From Ectocarpus siliculosus (taxonomy: Eukaryota > Sar > Phaeophyceae > Ectocarpales > Ectocarpaceae): a stretch of 61,260 nucleotides of DNA. Both the position numbers and the translations under genes were made by a program. Location of the stretch: the NCBI GenBank assembly GCA_000310025.1, contig FN649753.1:687299-748558 (forward strand), given 5' to 3'. Below are positions 1-10,859 of this stretch, piece after piece. Every line of letters begins with the position of its first letter. Within the stretch, counting starts at the first letter, position 1. Under the pieces are notes generated by a model. It was given only the letters and a program-made list of their open reading frames with translations, was not told where the DNA came from and made no database searches.

Positions 1-400
1 TGGGGGGGGGGGGGGGCACTCGAGAATTTGCAAGACCGCGCACTCATCATTTTTTTACAGCAGGAGGGCGGCACCGGGGGGCTGTAGACAGAAGGAGGGG
101 GTGGTGAGGGTGCGCACAAGGAATGAGGAAGGGGCAGGGTAGGTAGGCAGAGCGAGACACAAGAGCAGGAGACGGAGATAGAGATGGCGCAGTAGATAGA
201 TGGAAGGGGTGGGGGGGGTTGAGGTTGACAGGGTAGTGGTCTCCCTCAGAGTGAATTTTTCTAATGCTTTCGAGCACTGGATGGTTGTTCCCACGACTCT
301 CGGGGAACACAGCGACCTGCTTTCTGAATGCCTCAAGTGCCGAGATGTTGATGCTATCGTCGTTATCCGTCTGTCGCTCTCCTGTATGTTCCTTTCCCCT

Positions 401-422
401 TTGTTGTCTGTCTGTCTGTCTC

Positions 423-469
<47 letters not shown>

Positions 470-544
470 GTCTGTCTCTTTCTCTCTCTCTCTCCGTCCC
501 TCTCTCCCTCTTTCTCTCTCTCTCCGTCCCTCTCTCTCTCTTTC

Positions 545-581
<37 letters not shown>

Positions 582-716
582 GTCTCTCTCTCTCGGTCTG
601 TCTGTCTGTCTCTCTTTCTCTGTCTGTCTGTCTGTCTGTCTCTCTGTTTGTCTGTCTCTCTCTTGCTCTCTCTCTCCGTCCCTCTCTCTCTGTTTCTCTC
701 GTCCTCTCTCTCACAC
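401..716. repeat. CTGT/CT microsatellite in M1PDH intron
   Basis: An almost uninterrupted pyrimidine tract made of CTGT and CT units lies just upstream of the acceptor at 751. The Ser/Cys/Leu-rich open frames over it are artefacts of the repeat. Confidence 0.95.
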
Positions 717-751
717 GCACGCTCTGCTTTGCTTTTTTTCTTGTCCTCCAG

Positions 752-3700
752 GCGAGTACGACGTTAACGTCGAGGCCGAGCCCAACTTCGAAGGTGCCCT
801 CGTCCTCCTCCAGCCTCCCGCGGACAAGTCTCTCGTACCCTTCGCCGGGGACCGCGTGGTAAGCTAGCTAGCCGCGATTAACTCCCTCCTCCAAGTTCTT
901 ACTTCGACGAACATTCAAAACGTGTTTTGCGAGTCAACGCAGGTCCATGAGGCAACCGACGTGAACGATCGTGTGTTTTGGGAGACTAGCTGGCGCGCGT
1001 GTACAAAGAGAGTCAAAGGGTGTGGGGTGGCGGGTAGGTAAGGAGTACCCCCTGAGATTCGAGGTTCGCGCGCACGCGGCTCAGAGCACTTCTTTGACTT
1101 ATTAAGAGAATATGCACACAATCAAAGATGGTGTACCCGTTCGAGATTTGTTCACACTCAAAGGGAGTGTGTTGAACTCTTTGATTTTGTTTGATGCGGC
1201 TTCAGTGGACCCACCAGGCTGCGGATGGTATTTACCGGTTGCTGTCTTAATAACCGTGGCTCTCTTACGTTTGTGTGTGTGTGTTTTTTTTTCGGTACGT
1301 TCTGTTTTCATTTCCAGCTGATCCCTTCGACGGAAGAGGAGGCGAGCTACTTCTACAAGCGGAAGTTTAGCATTGTGAACGGCATGCACACCGTTCTGGG
1401 CTTCATGACTCTCCGCGAGAAGGCCCCCGGGGTGAGAGCGAGAGAGAACAAACACGAGGAGTATTTTTTTTCTCCGCTTTGGTGCTGATGATGATGTGTG
1501 GACGTGTTGTTGGTGAATCTCCGTAGATTCGTCGCTGTTAGTTGCTGCGTTTGGCGTTGTCGCCGACAAGCGGGCGTGTTCATGTTTTCGCAATGCCTCA
1601 ATTGCCGCCGAGGATGGCCCACTAGCTTGCTTGTTTTTTTGGCTTGAGCGCTCGTTGAGCGTCGTCCCCCCTTTTCCCGGAACAACTTGATGGGATCCTC
1701 CCTGCCTGCGTTAGTACCACCTCCCTATCGCGCACACGGGGACGTCAACAGCAAGAAGGCCCAATGTCTCCCCCGTCCATCAATCCTTGTAGTGTCATCG
1801 GCTGACATGTTACGCGCCGAGTCAACTAAAAGATGTGAACCTGTCATCGGCTGCCATTTTGCGCGAGTCAGCAAAACATGTGAACCGATCGGCCCTGCCG
1901 AAGTGCGATTAGATTCGTCGCCGATAAACCTTCGGAAATACTTAGCCGGTTGCCACCACCGCTTGATGCTGTTCGCGACCCGCACTTGGTGGTCAGCATT
2001 GAACAAACCTGTGTGCATTGTGTGGGTATGGTCGTCTTGCGTGCGTCCGTTGAGCGCGCCGCGTGTGTGACATGTGTTACGATTTTCTGTTTGTCGTTGG
2101 GGTGTGGTTTTGGTACGTGCGGGCCAGATCTGCTTCCGAGGGAGCTTGACAGCACCCCGGAAAACCTGCGCCCAATTCCCCCCAATACGACAAGCCTTTC
2201 TTTCGATCAGTCTCCCTCTCGCTCCCTCTTAGCTCACTCACACGCAATCGCCTTTTTCACTTCGAGAAAAACGAACCTGACAAGGGGGACACATCTGAAC
2301 ATGTGCCATGCGAATACATACATCCAGGCGAAGGAGCTGAGGGAGCACGACCTGCTGGCCTACCACACGGCATCGCCGGAGATCCAGGAGGAGCTGTGGG
2401 CGTGGATCGTGGTCCGGTGCCTCGACCTGCTCGACCGCTTCGGGGTAGAGATGCTCAAGGTGCCCGTGTGCTGATTGTCGCGCTGTAGGCCGTTGTTGTT
2501 GCTTTCGCTGACGGTGTTGCTGCGGCGTGGGGGGGCGGACGGACGCATGTTTGGCGTGCCTTGGTTGCCAGACCATTGACCATGCGTCCTCGAGAGGACG
2601 GGGCGTTGTTCTTGCGGGACCGACCACCGACGGCCAATCGTTCCTCCCTACTTTTGCCAAATGTGGCCAAAGCATGTTGTCTCTCACCTGACTTATCGAT
2701 ACCAGTACCCGCCTTTTCGGCCCATGGATGTGTTGCATTTTGTTGAGCCTTGTCACGCACAGGTAGCGCTGTACCTCTTTCATCAGCTGAAGCGGGGCAA
2801 CGTAGAGACGGTATGCTTAGGCTGTATTCTTTTATTTATTTATTATGCCCTCTGCCCCCGACCGAGACAATCAATCGATTCTCAACATAGCTACAGAGAA
2901 CAGGTGACATGGTCACCACACGTTGGCTGCGCCAGCCGGCTTGGGATCATGAGACGGAAAGGGTGCTGAGACATAGCTTGTAGCCTTTCATCCCTAACCA
3001 GGCACTGACGTTTGGTCGTGTCCTCGCTCCGCCCGTCCCGTCCCGTCCCGTCCCGTCCCATATTGTCCCACATTGCCCGTCCCTTCCGTGCGATGCGCCG
3101 CCCTTCCGCACCACGCGTTGGTGTTTTTCTTTTTTGTTTGCGCTGCTGCTGCGATCGGCTGGATAATAATCGCTGCGTCGCGGTTATTTCAACTTTGGGG
3201 GTGGGCAGAATGCGCACAGTGTCGAGACGGAGGAAGAGGTGTTCGAGGTGCTTCTTGACTACGGCCGACAAACTCTCGACCGGTTCTCGAGCGTCGTCGA
3301 CTCCACCAGCAGGTGCGGGGGGCTCCGCCAAACAGAAGGGGGGAAAAGGGGGGCTATTCGCTCATGTGCTCTTGTTTCTCTGCACGACGATCGTTCCGTG
3401 CCTTGAGAAGGAATCGTTGTGGGGGGTTTAGCGGTGACCTGCTGGGCAACTTCGCGTCACGTGGTGTTGTTGGTCCGCTGTGTTGGCTCTACCCCCCATT
3501 GCCATAGAAGGCACGCGTCCTATGCAGCGCACGCGCATGTGGTTCTTTCAATTTGTACGGTTTCAAACGCCGTGACATATATTGTGAAAACGCTCGTCCA
3601 TTTGCTGCTGTTTTGCGACAGAGTGTTGGGCGGGGGGCTTGGAAACCGTTTGGTGACTCGGCTCCAACCGATGGCCATCTTCATGGGCAACAACAAGTTT

Positions 3701-4456
3701 GCCGGTGAGTGAGGGACGCGGCGCAATCATCAAAGGGGTGCTCAAGGTTGACGTTTTTTCGATAGCGCTTGTTTCCAAGCACACGCTGGACATGTGTGCA
3801 GCCACCGGGTTGTTGGTGGTTTTTATAGATACTGAAAAAACTTGTTCAAGTACGCATTCGACACGTCTCCAGGTGCATCTGACGGGCAACACAGGCCCTA
3901 GGTACTTCAAAGTTTGAATCAGGCACTCGTTGTATCTTTGGTACCACCCGCGCACGCTGATTATCTGTTGGCAATAGTATACCGCCCACGCAACGAAAAG
4001 CTCAGTGATTGATGTTTCCCCACGCCTTTCTTGTGCCCCCCACGCTACCTCTCGTGCATGTCGTCTCGGTGTTTTGTCTATCGACAATACTGTACTGTAC
4101 AAGTGCTGTGCTGCATGAAGCACCAAGGCCCTGCGTAAGCGAACTCTTGTTACTCACGGAACAGGCCGAGAATAACCCCTGTTCGCAACTTGTTGAACGC
4201 ATGATGCTCAGCCGAACGCTTATTAAATGCGTGTCCCGGCGTGTGGTTGGCCAAACGTCGTTTCGTGATTACTGTTTTTTTTTTTCCACACTCTTTTTTT
4301 TTTTTTTCCCGCCTATCCCGAGCAGGCACCGGGAGGCCCGAGGAACGCTTCTTGAAGCACGCCGGCGTAGACGAGACGTTCGCTAGGCAGGCAAGTACCT
4401 TCGTCTATGCATGTATAGTGCGCATTTCGTTGGATTCCTCGCGGAAGGCTCATTAG
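752..4456 (+). CDS. M1PDH: mannitol-1-phosphate 5-dehydrogenase, C-terminal part (5' end outside window)
   Basis: NAD-dependent reduction of fructose-6-phosphate to mannitol-1-phosphate, the first step of mannitol synthesis; presumably cytosolic. Exons that join in phase: 752-858, 1318-1431, 2328-2459, 2763-2810, 3227-3312, 3622-3704, 4326-4390, the last read on to a stop at 4454-4456. The second exon carries the K-x4-N-x2-H catalytic signature of the polyol-specific long-chain dehydrogenase family (KFSIVNGMH; Lys at 1363, Asn at 1378, His at 1387). Later exons give the helical C-terminal domain (LAYHTASPEIQEELWAW, GRQTLDRFSSVVDSTS, RVLGGGLGNRLVTRL). The NAD-binding N-terminal half must lie upstream of the window. 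The last exon meets a perfect GC-type donor (CAG|GCAAGT at 4391), so the 3' end may continue by a GC-AG intron and skip the stop at 4454. Mannitol 2-dehydrogenase shares the signature and is the main alternative; the brown-algal context favours M1PDH. Confidence 0.82.
3032..3060. repeat. CCCGT pentanucleotide repeat
   Basis: Five tandem CCCGT units in the intron between the M1PDH exons ending at 2810 and starting at 3227. Confidence 0.9.
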
Positions 4457-5440
4457 AGCACAGCAAGTGTCCTGCATGCAAAAGTACTGTAGTGTCCGAG
4501 GACCAAATCCTAAACAGCGCGCACCCGCTAATCGGTACCGTCGCTGTTGTCCAAGAAACGATAGAAATATAAGCAAGCATCCACGTAAACAGGCCCCCTG
4601 CTGTCAGCTCCCAAAATTCACCCCGAGCTAATATCTCGATGTCAACAGTCCCCCCTGCTTTGCCGTTCACCTAATAGACAAGACCAGAAAACGAACCAAT
4701 TCGATTGCTGATCATGCCCTCTAGAATCGTGGTCGTACATGACATCCCCCCCCATGATTTTCGATGCAAGAGCAGCAAAACATGCGATACAAGCCAAAAA
4801 CATGAAAACACGTAACACACATGGCATCAAACTCCGGAAAAAGTTCGTACCGTATGAAAACTGTCTTTGCAACTGGAACTCCAAAAGCCACCCTGCTCCC
4901 TGAGCGGCATGCCTCCACGCACGTCAAACAACGCGCTATCATCCCATTTCTTGGGCGCGACCAAAAACACACCGCAGAGAGCGACCAATTAACTCAGGAC
5001 CTAACATATATAAAAAAAAAGGTATCGAAACACCCTAAGCGCAAAACGCGACTGAGCGTACTCCCTCCAAAGAATACGGAAATGCTATGAAGCATTCAGC
5101 TACAAGGTAAAACGCGACTGGAAACATACGAAGAACCAATGAAAAAAAAAAATACCCACGTGCTGCTTCCTATTCCAAAGGTTGTGGCAGCTTATCTTGT
5201 CGCAGCGTATATTTATTATCCATGGAACCAAGTACAGAAAAAAAATCATGCACACGCCGTGGCACGCGTGTTTTCTGCATCAAAGTGCACGATGCGCTTG
5301 CAAGGGAAAAACAGAACAGAAAAAAAATAATACGAAGCCAAATGGCGAAGCTAAAACGTCCATGCCTGCTCACAAAACCGAACAAAGTCGTAAACGTTTC
5401 ACATGATTTCCCACTTGGCTGTAACAAGGTGAGGTCGTCG
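4457..5440. other. convergent 3' flanks, no gene seen
   Basis: No convincing coding sequence. From about 4560 the plus strand turns A/C-rich, the mirror image of the G/T-rich introns and 3' flanks of the plus-strand genes. This suggests a long 3' untranslated region of the minus-strand gene that follows, so the two transcription units probably converge near 4480-4600. It could also hold a last M1PDH exon if the GC donor at 4391 is used. Confidence 0.45.
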
Positions 5441-5591
5441 CTGTCACCGTGTCCTCCCCGTTCCCGGTCGACTCGAGGGCGCCACCGCTGCTGCCGCCGC
5501 TGCCATCGCCGCCGTTGCCGTTCCCCCGCCGCCACGACCGTCATGAGTTCCAGCGCCAACACAGCTGCCGGTAACGTCGCTGCTGCCGCCT

Positions 5592-5970
5592 CTACCACCG
5601 CCGCCGTTGTCGCCGCTGCCGCCGACGGAGCTCTGGCCAAAGCCGCCGCTGCCGTCTTCTGCTGCCGTCGGAGCTCTGGCCGAAGCCACCACTCCCGTCG
5701 CTGCTCCTGCTGCCGCCGGTGTCGCCGCCGGAGCTCTGACCGAAGCCGCCACTCCCGTTGCGGCTGCGGCTACCGCCGTTGCCGCCGTTGCCGCCGCCGG
5801 AGCTGCCACTCCCGTTCCTGCCCCTATCGAAGGGGTACGCCACCCCTGGGACCGCCCCCCGTCTCCTCGCGCCACGCGAAGATGTCTTACCGGGGTCGAA
5901 GGGGTGCGTCGGGGCTCCACTCCAGGTTTCATCTAACCCCTCACCCCCGTTCCCGTCACCGCCGCTTTTC

Positions 5971-6037
<67 letters not shown>

Positions 6038-8451
6038 AGCTCATTTCCTCCTCAGTCTTCCCGGGATCAACAGCGTGCGTCGGGGCTCCACACCAGGTTT
6101 CATGCAACCCCTCGTCCCCGCCCCCATCGCCGCCACTGTCCTCGCCGCCGTTGCTACAGCTGCCGCTGCTGCTGCTGCTGCTCACGTCCCCCTCAGCCTT
6201 CCCGGGGTCGAAAGGGTGCGTCGGGGCTCCACTCCAGATTTCATCTAACCCCTCGTCGCCGCCCTTGCGGCCGTCTGGACACCCGACGCCAACGCGGCGA
6301 CCGGGGACGCCGCTGCTGCTGTCGCCGCTGCCGTTACCCCCGTCACCGATGTCGACGCCGCCGCCGCTGCGGCCGTCTGGACGCCCAACGCCAACGCGGC
6401 GACCGGGGATGCCGCTGCTGCTTCTGCCGCTGCCGTTCCCCCCGTCACCGATGTCGCTACCACCGCCGCTGCGGCCGCTGCTGCTCACGTCCCCCTCAAC
6501 CTTCCCGGGGTCGAAAGGGTGCGTCGGGGCTCCACTCCAGATTTCATCCAACCCCTCGTCCCCGCCCCCATCGCCGCTCACGTCCCCCCCAGCACATTGG
6601 CTATCAAGCTCCTCTAGGACTGGCAATGGCATGGTTGTCGCACCAACCGCTTCCTCCAACTCTTCGTCACATACCTCCGTCACCGGTGCCGCCGCCGCCG
6701 CCGCCCGTGCGGCCGTCTTGACACCCGACGCCAACGCGGCGACCGGGGACGCCGCTGCTGCTTCTGCCGCTGCCGTTACCCCCGTCACCGATGTCGCTAC
6801 CGCCGCCGCTGCGGTCGTCTGGATACCCGACGCCAACGCGGCGACCGGGGACGCCGCAGCTGCTGCTGCCGCTGCCATTCCCCCCGTCACCGATGCCGCC
6901 ACCGCCGGTGCTGCTGTCGGGGACGGCGCTCTGGCCGAAACCGTCCGCGCCGCCGCCGCTCCTTCCGATGCCAGCGCGGCGACCGGGGACGACGCTGCTG
7001 CTCCCGCTGCTGCCGTTCCCCCCGCCGCCGCCGGCACCGCCGCCATCGCCGCTGCGTCCGTCTGAGTGCCCAGCGCCAACGCGGCGACCGGGGACGACGC
7101 TGCTGCTGCCGCCCCTGCCGTTCCCCCCGTCATCGATACCGCCGCCGCCGCCGCCACTGCTTCCGGTGGCGTTGCTGCCGTCGACGGGGTTCTGGCCGAA
7201 GCCGTCCGCACTTCCGCCGGCGCTCCTGCAGCTGTCGTCGTCGCATCCGCCAGTGCTCTGACTTCTGCCGCTGCCGCGAGGGTCGAAGGCGCCGGTGCCG
7301 CTGTCGCCGCCGCCGCCGCCGCCGGTGCCGCTGCCGGTGCAGAAACGGCGCCCCTGTTGTACGTGGGCACGAGGCCGACGAACGGCTGGCGGCGGTAACC
7401 CCAAACAACGTCCGTGGTGTACCCCGCGGCGCCGGAGGGGAAAACGACCTTGTAGCAGTCGTGGGAGAGGAAGTCGCCAGAGTTGAGGTAAAAACACCGA
7501 GCGCCCTTCGGCGCGATCTTGGCGGAGACACGCGCGTAGTCGATACCCGGCATGAGGAAGGGCAGAGGATGACATAGAAGGCGCTTCCCGTGGAGCATCT
7601 CGTACGGGCATAGCATGTCGGCCTTCTTGTCGAGTCGCGGCTGTGTGTTTATGCAGGCCGACATCCAGCTCCATGCCTCCGGCCATATGCGGTTGTAGTC
7701 GCAGGCCGGTCGCGAGGCCGTGGAGGGCGTCGTCGTGGAGATCGCCTTGCGGATGCCGGTGCTGCTGCCTCCGATACCGCCACCGCTGCTGTCACCACCG
7801 CCACCACCGTTGTCCCCGTCGGTCCTCCGCTGCTGCTGAAGCGGTCCTCGGGCGAAAGCTGGAGCTGTAGTACCCGGAGCGCCATTGCAGGACTGTATAG
7901 GTTGCTGTTGTTGACGAGGTTGCTGCGGTAGAGGCGGTTGGCGACGCTGCTGGGGCACGGGTTGCTGCTGGACCGGTTGCGGTGGCATGTACCTCTGCTG
8001 CACGCACTGCTCCTGCTGCCAATGGGGGGTGTACTGGCAACGTGCTGCAGCAATAGTAAAACGCTGCTGCTGCGGCTGTGCAGCCGGAGGAGGAGCAGCG
8101 GGAGGGCGTGCGTTGGTCACCAGCTGCTGCTGATGCTGGTACTGGCAATGCCCTCTGAGGACGTGGTCGTGGCAGCTGCTCTGCTGCACACCGCTCGTCA
8201 CATGTTGCTGGTATCCGCCGTACACGCGGGGTGTCTTCCCCTCTCTCTCCGAAAAAAAAAGTCGTTGGGGCGGGCTACTCTCGCCACCCCCATAAAAACC
8301 AGCCGCATACCCGGCATCGCCCACTCTCCCTCTCGCGGCTTCCTCCGCTGAAATCCTCTCCTCTACTTCACCCACTCTCCTCCGTAACTCCGCGTTCTCG
8401 TCTGCCGCTTTCTTCACTTCTTCTTCCAACTCTCCTCTCTTTCCGTCATCG
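5592..8451 (-). CDS. low-complexity protein with Ty1/copia integrase C-terminal segment
   Basis: One open frame of about 950 codons. Order from the N-terminus: a charged coiled coil (GELEEEVKKAADENAELRRR), a Gln/Pro-rich stretch, then about 120 residues matching the end of a copia integrase (W-EAW...PYEMLHGKRLL...ARCFYLNSGDF...DCYKV...TTDVVWGY), then several hundred residues of Ala-, Gly- and Ser-rich repeats. The motif GLDEIWSGAPTHPFDPGK recurs four times near the C-terminus, and a run of about 22 Ser comes from a CTG tract. The integrase catalytic core and reverse transcriptase are absent. The frame stays open to 8534 but without an ATG; an acceptor (GGTTCAG) places an exon start near 8451. 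It is either a decayed copia element whose integrase-RT linker expanded, or a host gene that captured that segment. I favour decay. Confidence 0.5.
5973..6037. repeat. (CTG)n trinucleotide repeat
   Basis: About 21 uninterrupted CTG units, read as a poly-Ser run on the minus strand. Probably length-polymorphic. Confidence 0.97.
6281..7115. repeat. GC-rich minisatellite, about 95-105 bp unit
   Basis: At least five imperfect units carry the core GCCAACGCGGCGACCGGGGA (near 6291, 6386, 6731, 6832, 7077; a diverged one near 6973) followed by CTG/CCG triplets. The minus-strand open frame reads some units as ASPVAALAS and others as GVPGRRVGV. Confidence 0.85.
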
Positions 8452-8490
8452 CTGAACCAACACCCGGCCTTGCTAGGCCCCACTCGATAT

Positions 8491-8552
8491 CGCAGAGGTC
8501 GTTGACGCGAAGTTCGGTGCCGTTCTGCGCCCACAACTTCTTGGCCGCAATT
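8491..8552 (+). repeat. duplicated exon start (upstream copy)
   Basis: An acceptor (ATCGCAG) and about 50 bases nearly identical to 8659-8709. Both copies encode RSLTRSSVPFC followed by a similar F-[LI]-A-A. This copy then runs into a T-rich stretch, so it is a duplicated or cryptic exon beginning. Confidence 0.75.
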
Positions 8553-8649
8553 TTTCTCTTTCGCCCTTTTTTTATGACACTACCACTTTTTCCGGTCGCC
8601 GTTTTTTTTTTACGCGTGTGCGTTCGTTTTGTCTTGTTGCCCCTCGCAG

Positions 8650-10017
8650 TGTACGCGGTCGTTGACGCGAAGTTCGGTGCCGTTCTGCACCCAAGACTTC
8701 ATCGCCGCAAAGGAGGCGAGGATTGCTGCCAGGGCGGCCAAGGCCGCGAGCGTCGAGGCCAACAAGGAGAAGAGGGGGGTGGAGCACAGAAAGGCCAAAG
8801 ACGGAGACCGCTCCGGCAAGGCTTCCGGTGCTGCTAAGAAGGCTAGCAAGGCCAAGACGGTGAGCGCGTAAGAAAGTAATCGCATTTCTTGGTGTTGGGG
8901 GACGTGCACTGAAGAACGGCGCTTTTTCTTCTTTTTTTTCTTCCTGTTCAACAACGCCTGGAGCAAATAATAGTGGTTGAGAGCGTGAAGGGGCTTGCGT
9001 TCAAGACCGCTGGTCTTTTTCATGCGGCACTGATGATTGGCGTTGGCTGGAAGGCGGTGTGTCATGCGGGTTTGATGCTATATATGGTTGGACGGTGCTA
9101 CTTGTGTTTTGGGCCACGGTTTTGGAATTGTCGGCGGAGGGGCGCGGTACGCGTGTGGCGTGCGCCGCGGGGCGTGGCGTGTTGTCTTCGTGGAGAACAC
9201 GGCATCAATCGCACCACGTGCCCACCACCTTGCAATTTTACATCAGTGTTCTATTATAGGCCGCGGCCCTCCCTCGCCTCTGGAGCCGCGGAGGATAATC
9301 GGCGGAAAGGTCTATTCGCCTGAGTTGACGCGGCTTGTGAAACGGGAAGATCTTAAGGTTGTGTTGAGGTCATGGGGGGCTTGACGTGTGTTTGTTGCAT
9401 CTCCTCCATGAAAACGGCAAAGCGTAAGAGAAGCGGCGCCTGCGTGCTAGCAAATGTACGAGGAACAGATCCACTTGCAGCACGCGGTCTATGACGCGGT
9501 GCAAGGCTAGCTACGCTTTAGACTTACACGGTTTGCGTCGCCCAACATTCCCAGAACGCTTAAGGATATGAAATCGTTGCTCGTTGTGTGTAGAAAAGAA
9601 CGAAACAATGGGTGTCCGCCCGAAGGATACGGGCCTCTTCCCGGTGCGATGCCTCTTGCAGTCCCACGTCGGACCTTCCCGTATGTCGCAACAGCAAATT
9701 CTCACCTCACGTGCACCATGAGTGTGACATGGTCCCCACCCTGTATACAGCACACGCGAACAGGATGTTACCGCTGTGCATCCCGCCCGCGGGATGCATT
9801 TTGTGCATGCATGTCGTGCTGGTGCAGGGCTCGCTTTTTCGAGGTACTGTCCGTGTTGATGTTGTTTGCGTCACCCCCCCTCCCTCAGCTCGCGAGTTTT
9901 GCAGCATCTTTAACCTATCTCCGGGCGAATGCTCATCTGCTCACCACCGCTCTATCTGACTCCGTCGTTACCCCGCCCGAATCACTCGCTGAGCAGGCAG
10001 GCAAGCAGGGGTCCAAG
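8650..10017 (+). CDS. Lys/Ala-rich protein of unknown function, internal exons
   Basis: Two exons join in phase 0: 8650-8859 (acceptor CCCCTCGCAG, donor ACG|GTGAGC) and 9889-10017 (acceptor CTCCCTCAG, donor AAG|GTATAA). The first encodes a basic, probably helical segment (AAKEARIAARAAKAA, then KASGAAKKASKAK). The second encodes LASFAASLTYLRANAHLL followed by a polar tail. I do not recognise a family. More exons may lie beyond the scaffold gap, where an open frame ends near 10855. The first exon's start is duplicated at 8491-8552. The basic composition would suit a nucleic-acid-binding protein, but that is only inference. Confidence 0.4.
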
Positions 10018-10339
10018 GTATAAAACACAAAGATAGCGCCAAGAAAGAAGCCGGACACAAGCGACGGCCGGCCGTTTAGCGCGGAATCGAGAGGGGAACA
10101 AGAGGCTTGACAATATTCCAGCGTGCACCTGCCGGTGCTTGCTTGCCCGCTTCCTTTGTTGTTCTTTGTAGTCCGTCTCTCTCCCTCTCCCTCGCTCTCT
10201 CTCTCTCTCGCTCGCGTTGTGGTGGTGTGTTTCTCAATTTAGCATACCGACCGTGGTTTCCGGCTGACCAATGAATATACGTGGCGGTTATGTGCAGGAT
10301 AAAAAAAAACTTCCATCACGTTCTCTAGCCATTGGTGTG

Positions 10340-10545
10340 TGCGTGTTTCTTTGGGTTGGGGGGGGGAGGGGGGGGGGGGGCGTTTCGTGTGGGGAAAAAC
10401 CTGGGGGGTTCCTAAAAAAAAAAATAACGTTCCCCAAACAGCCCAAAAAAAAAAAGGGAAAAAGCCCCCCCCCCCACCACCACCACCCCCGTCAAGGGGC
10501 CCGGGGAAAAAAAACATGGCCCACCCAGACTTTTTCCACAAAGTG
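10340..10545. other. low-quality sequence before gap
   Basis: Homopolymer-rich bases in which about 80 bases before the gap look like a corrupted copy of the bases just after it (CACCACCACC, GTCAAGG, ACATGGCC, TGTTCGAC-like order). This is probably the poor end of a read that should overlap the other side. Confidence 0.7.
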
Positions 10546-10645
10546 NNNNNNNNNNNNNNNNNNNNNNNNNNNNNNNNNNNNNNNNNNNNNNNNNNNNNNN
10601 NNNNNNNNNNNNNNNNNNNNNNNNNNNNNNNNNNNNNNNNNNNNN
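10546..10645. other. scaffold gap (100 N)
   Basis: Exactly 100 N, a placeholder length, so the true gap size is unknown and may be zero or negative. Confidence 0.99.
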
Positions 10646-10859
10646 AAGAAAGACACCCCCCCTACCACCACCACCGCCGTCAAGGGTCCGGCGGATGAGA
10701 CACATGGCCGACCAGGACTTGTTCGACGATGTGAGACCAGTTGCCCCGAAGGGACGTTCATGGGGTACGGGGGCGACCTTACGGACATGGACGTTTTTGA
10801 CTGCGGGTTGGGCAGGACAACGCAATGGACGGGCGTGAAGACCCTGCGGCAATAACAAA

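Noticed and set aside
200-867. Ser/Cys/Leu-rich open frames
   Set aside because: Generated by the CTGT/CT microsatellite; only the last 107 bases belong to an exon.
5222-7400. Long plus-strand open frames, Cys/Arg-rich, Pro/Leu-rich and Ala-rich
   Set aside because: They are antisense readings of the GC-rich triplet and minisatellite DNA; all frames stay open because the repeat lacks stops. Only the minus frame carries a conserved domain.
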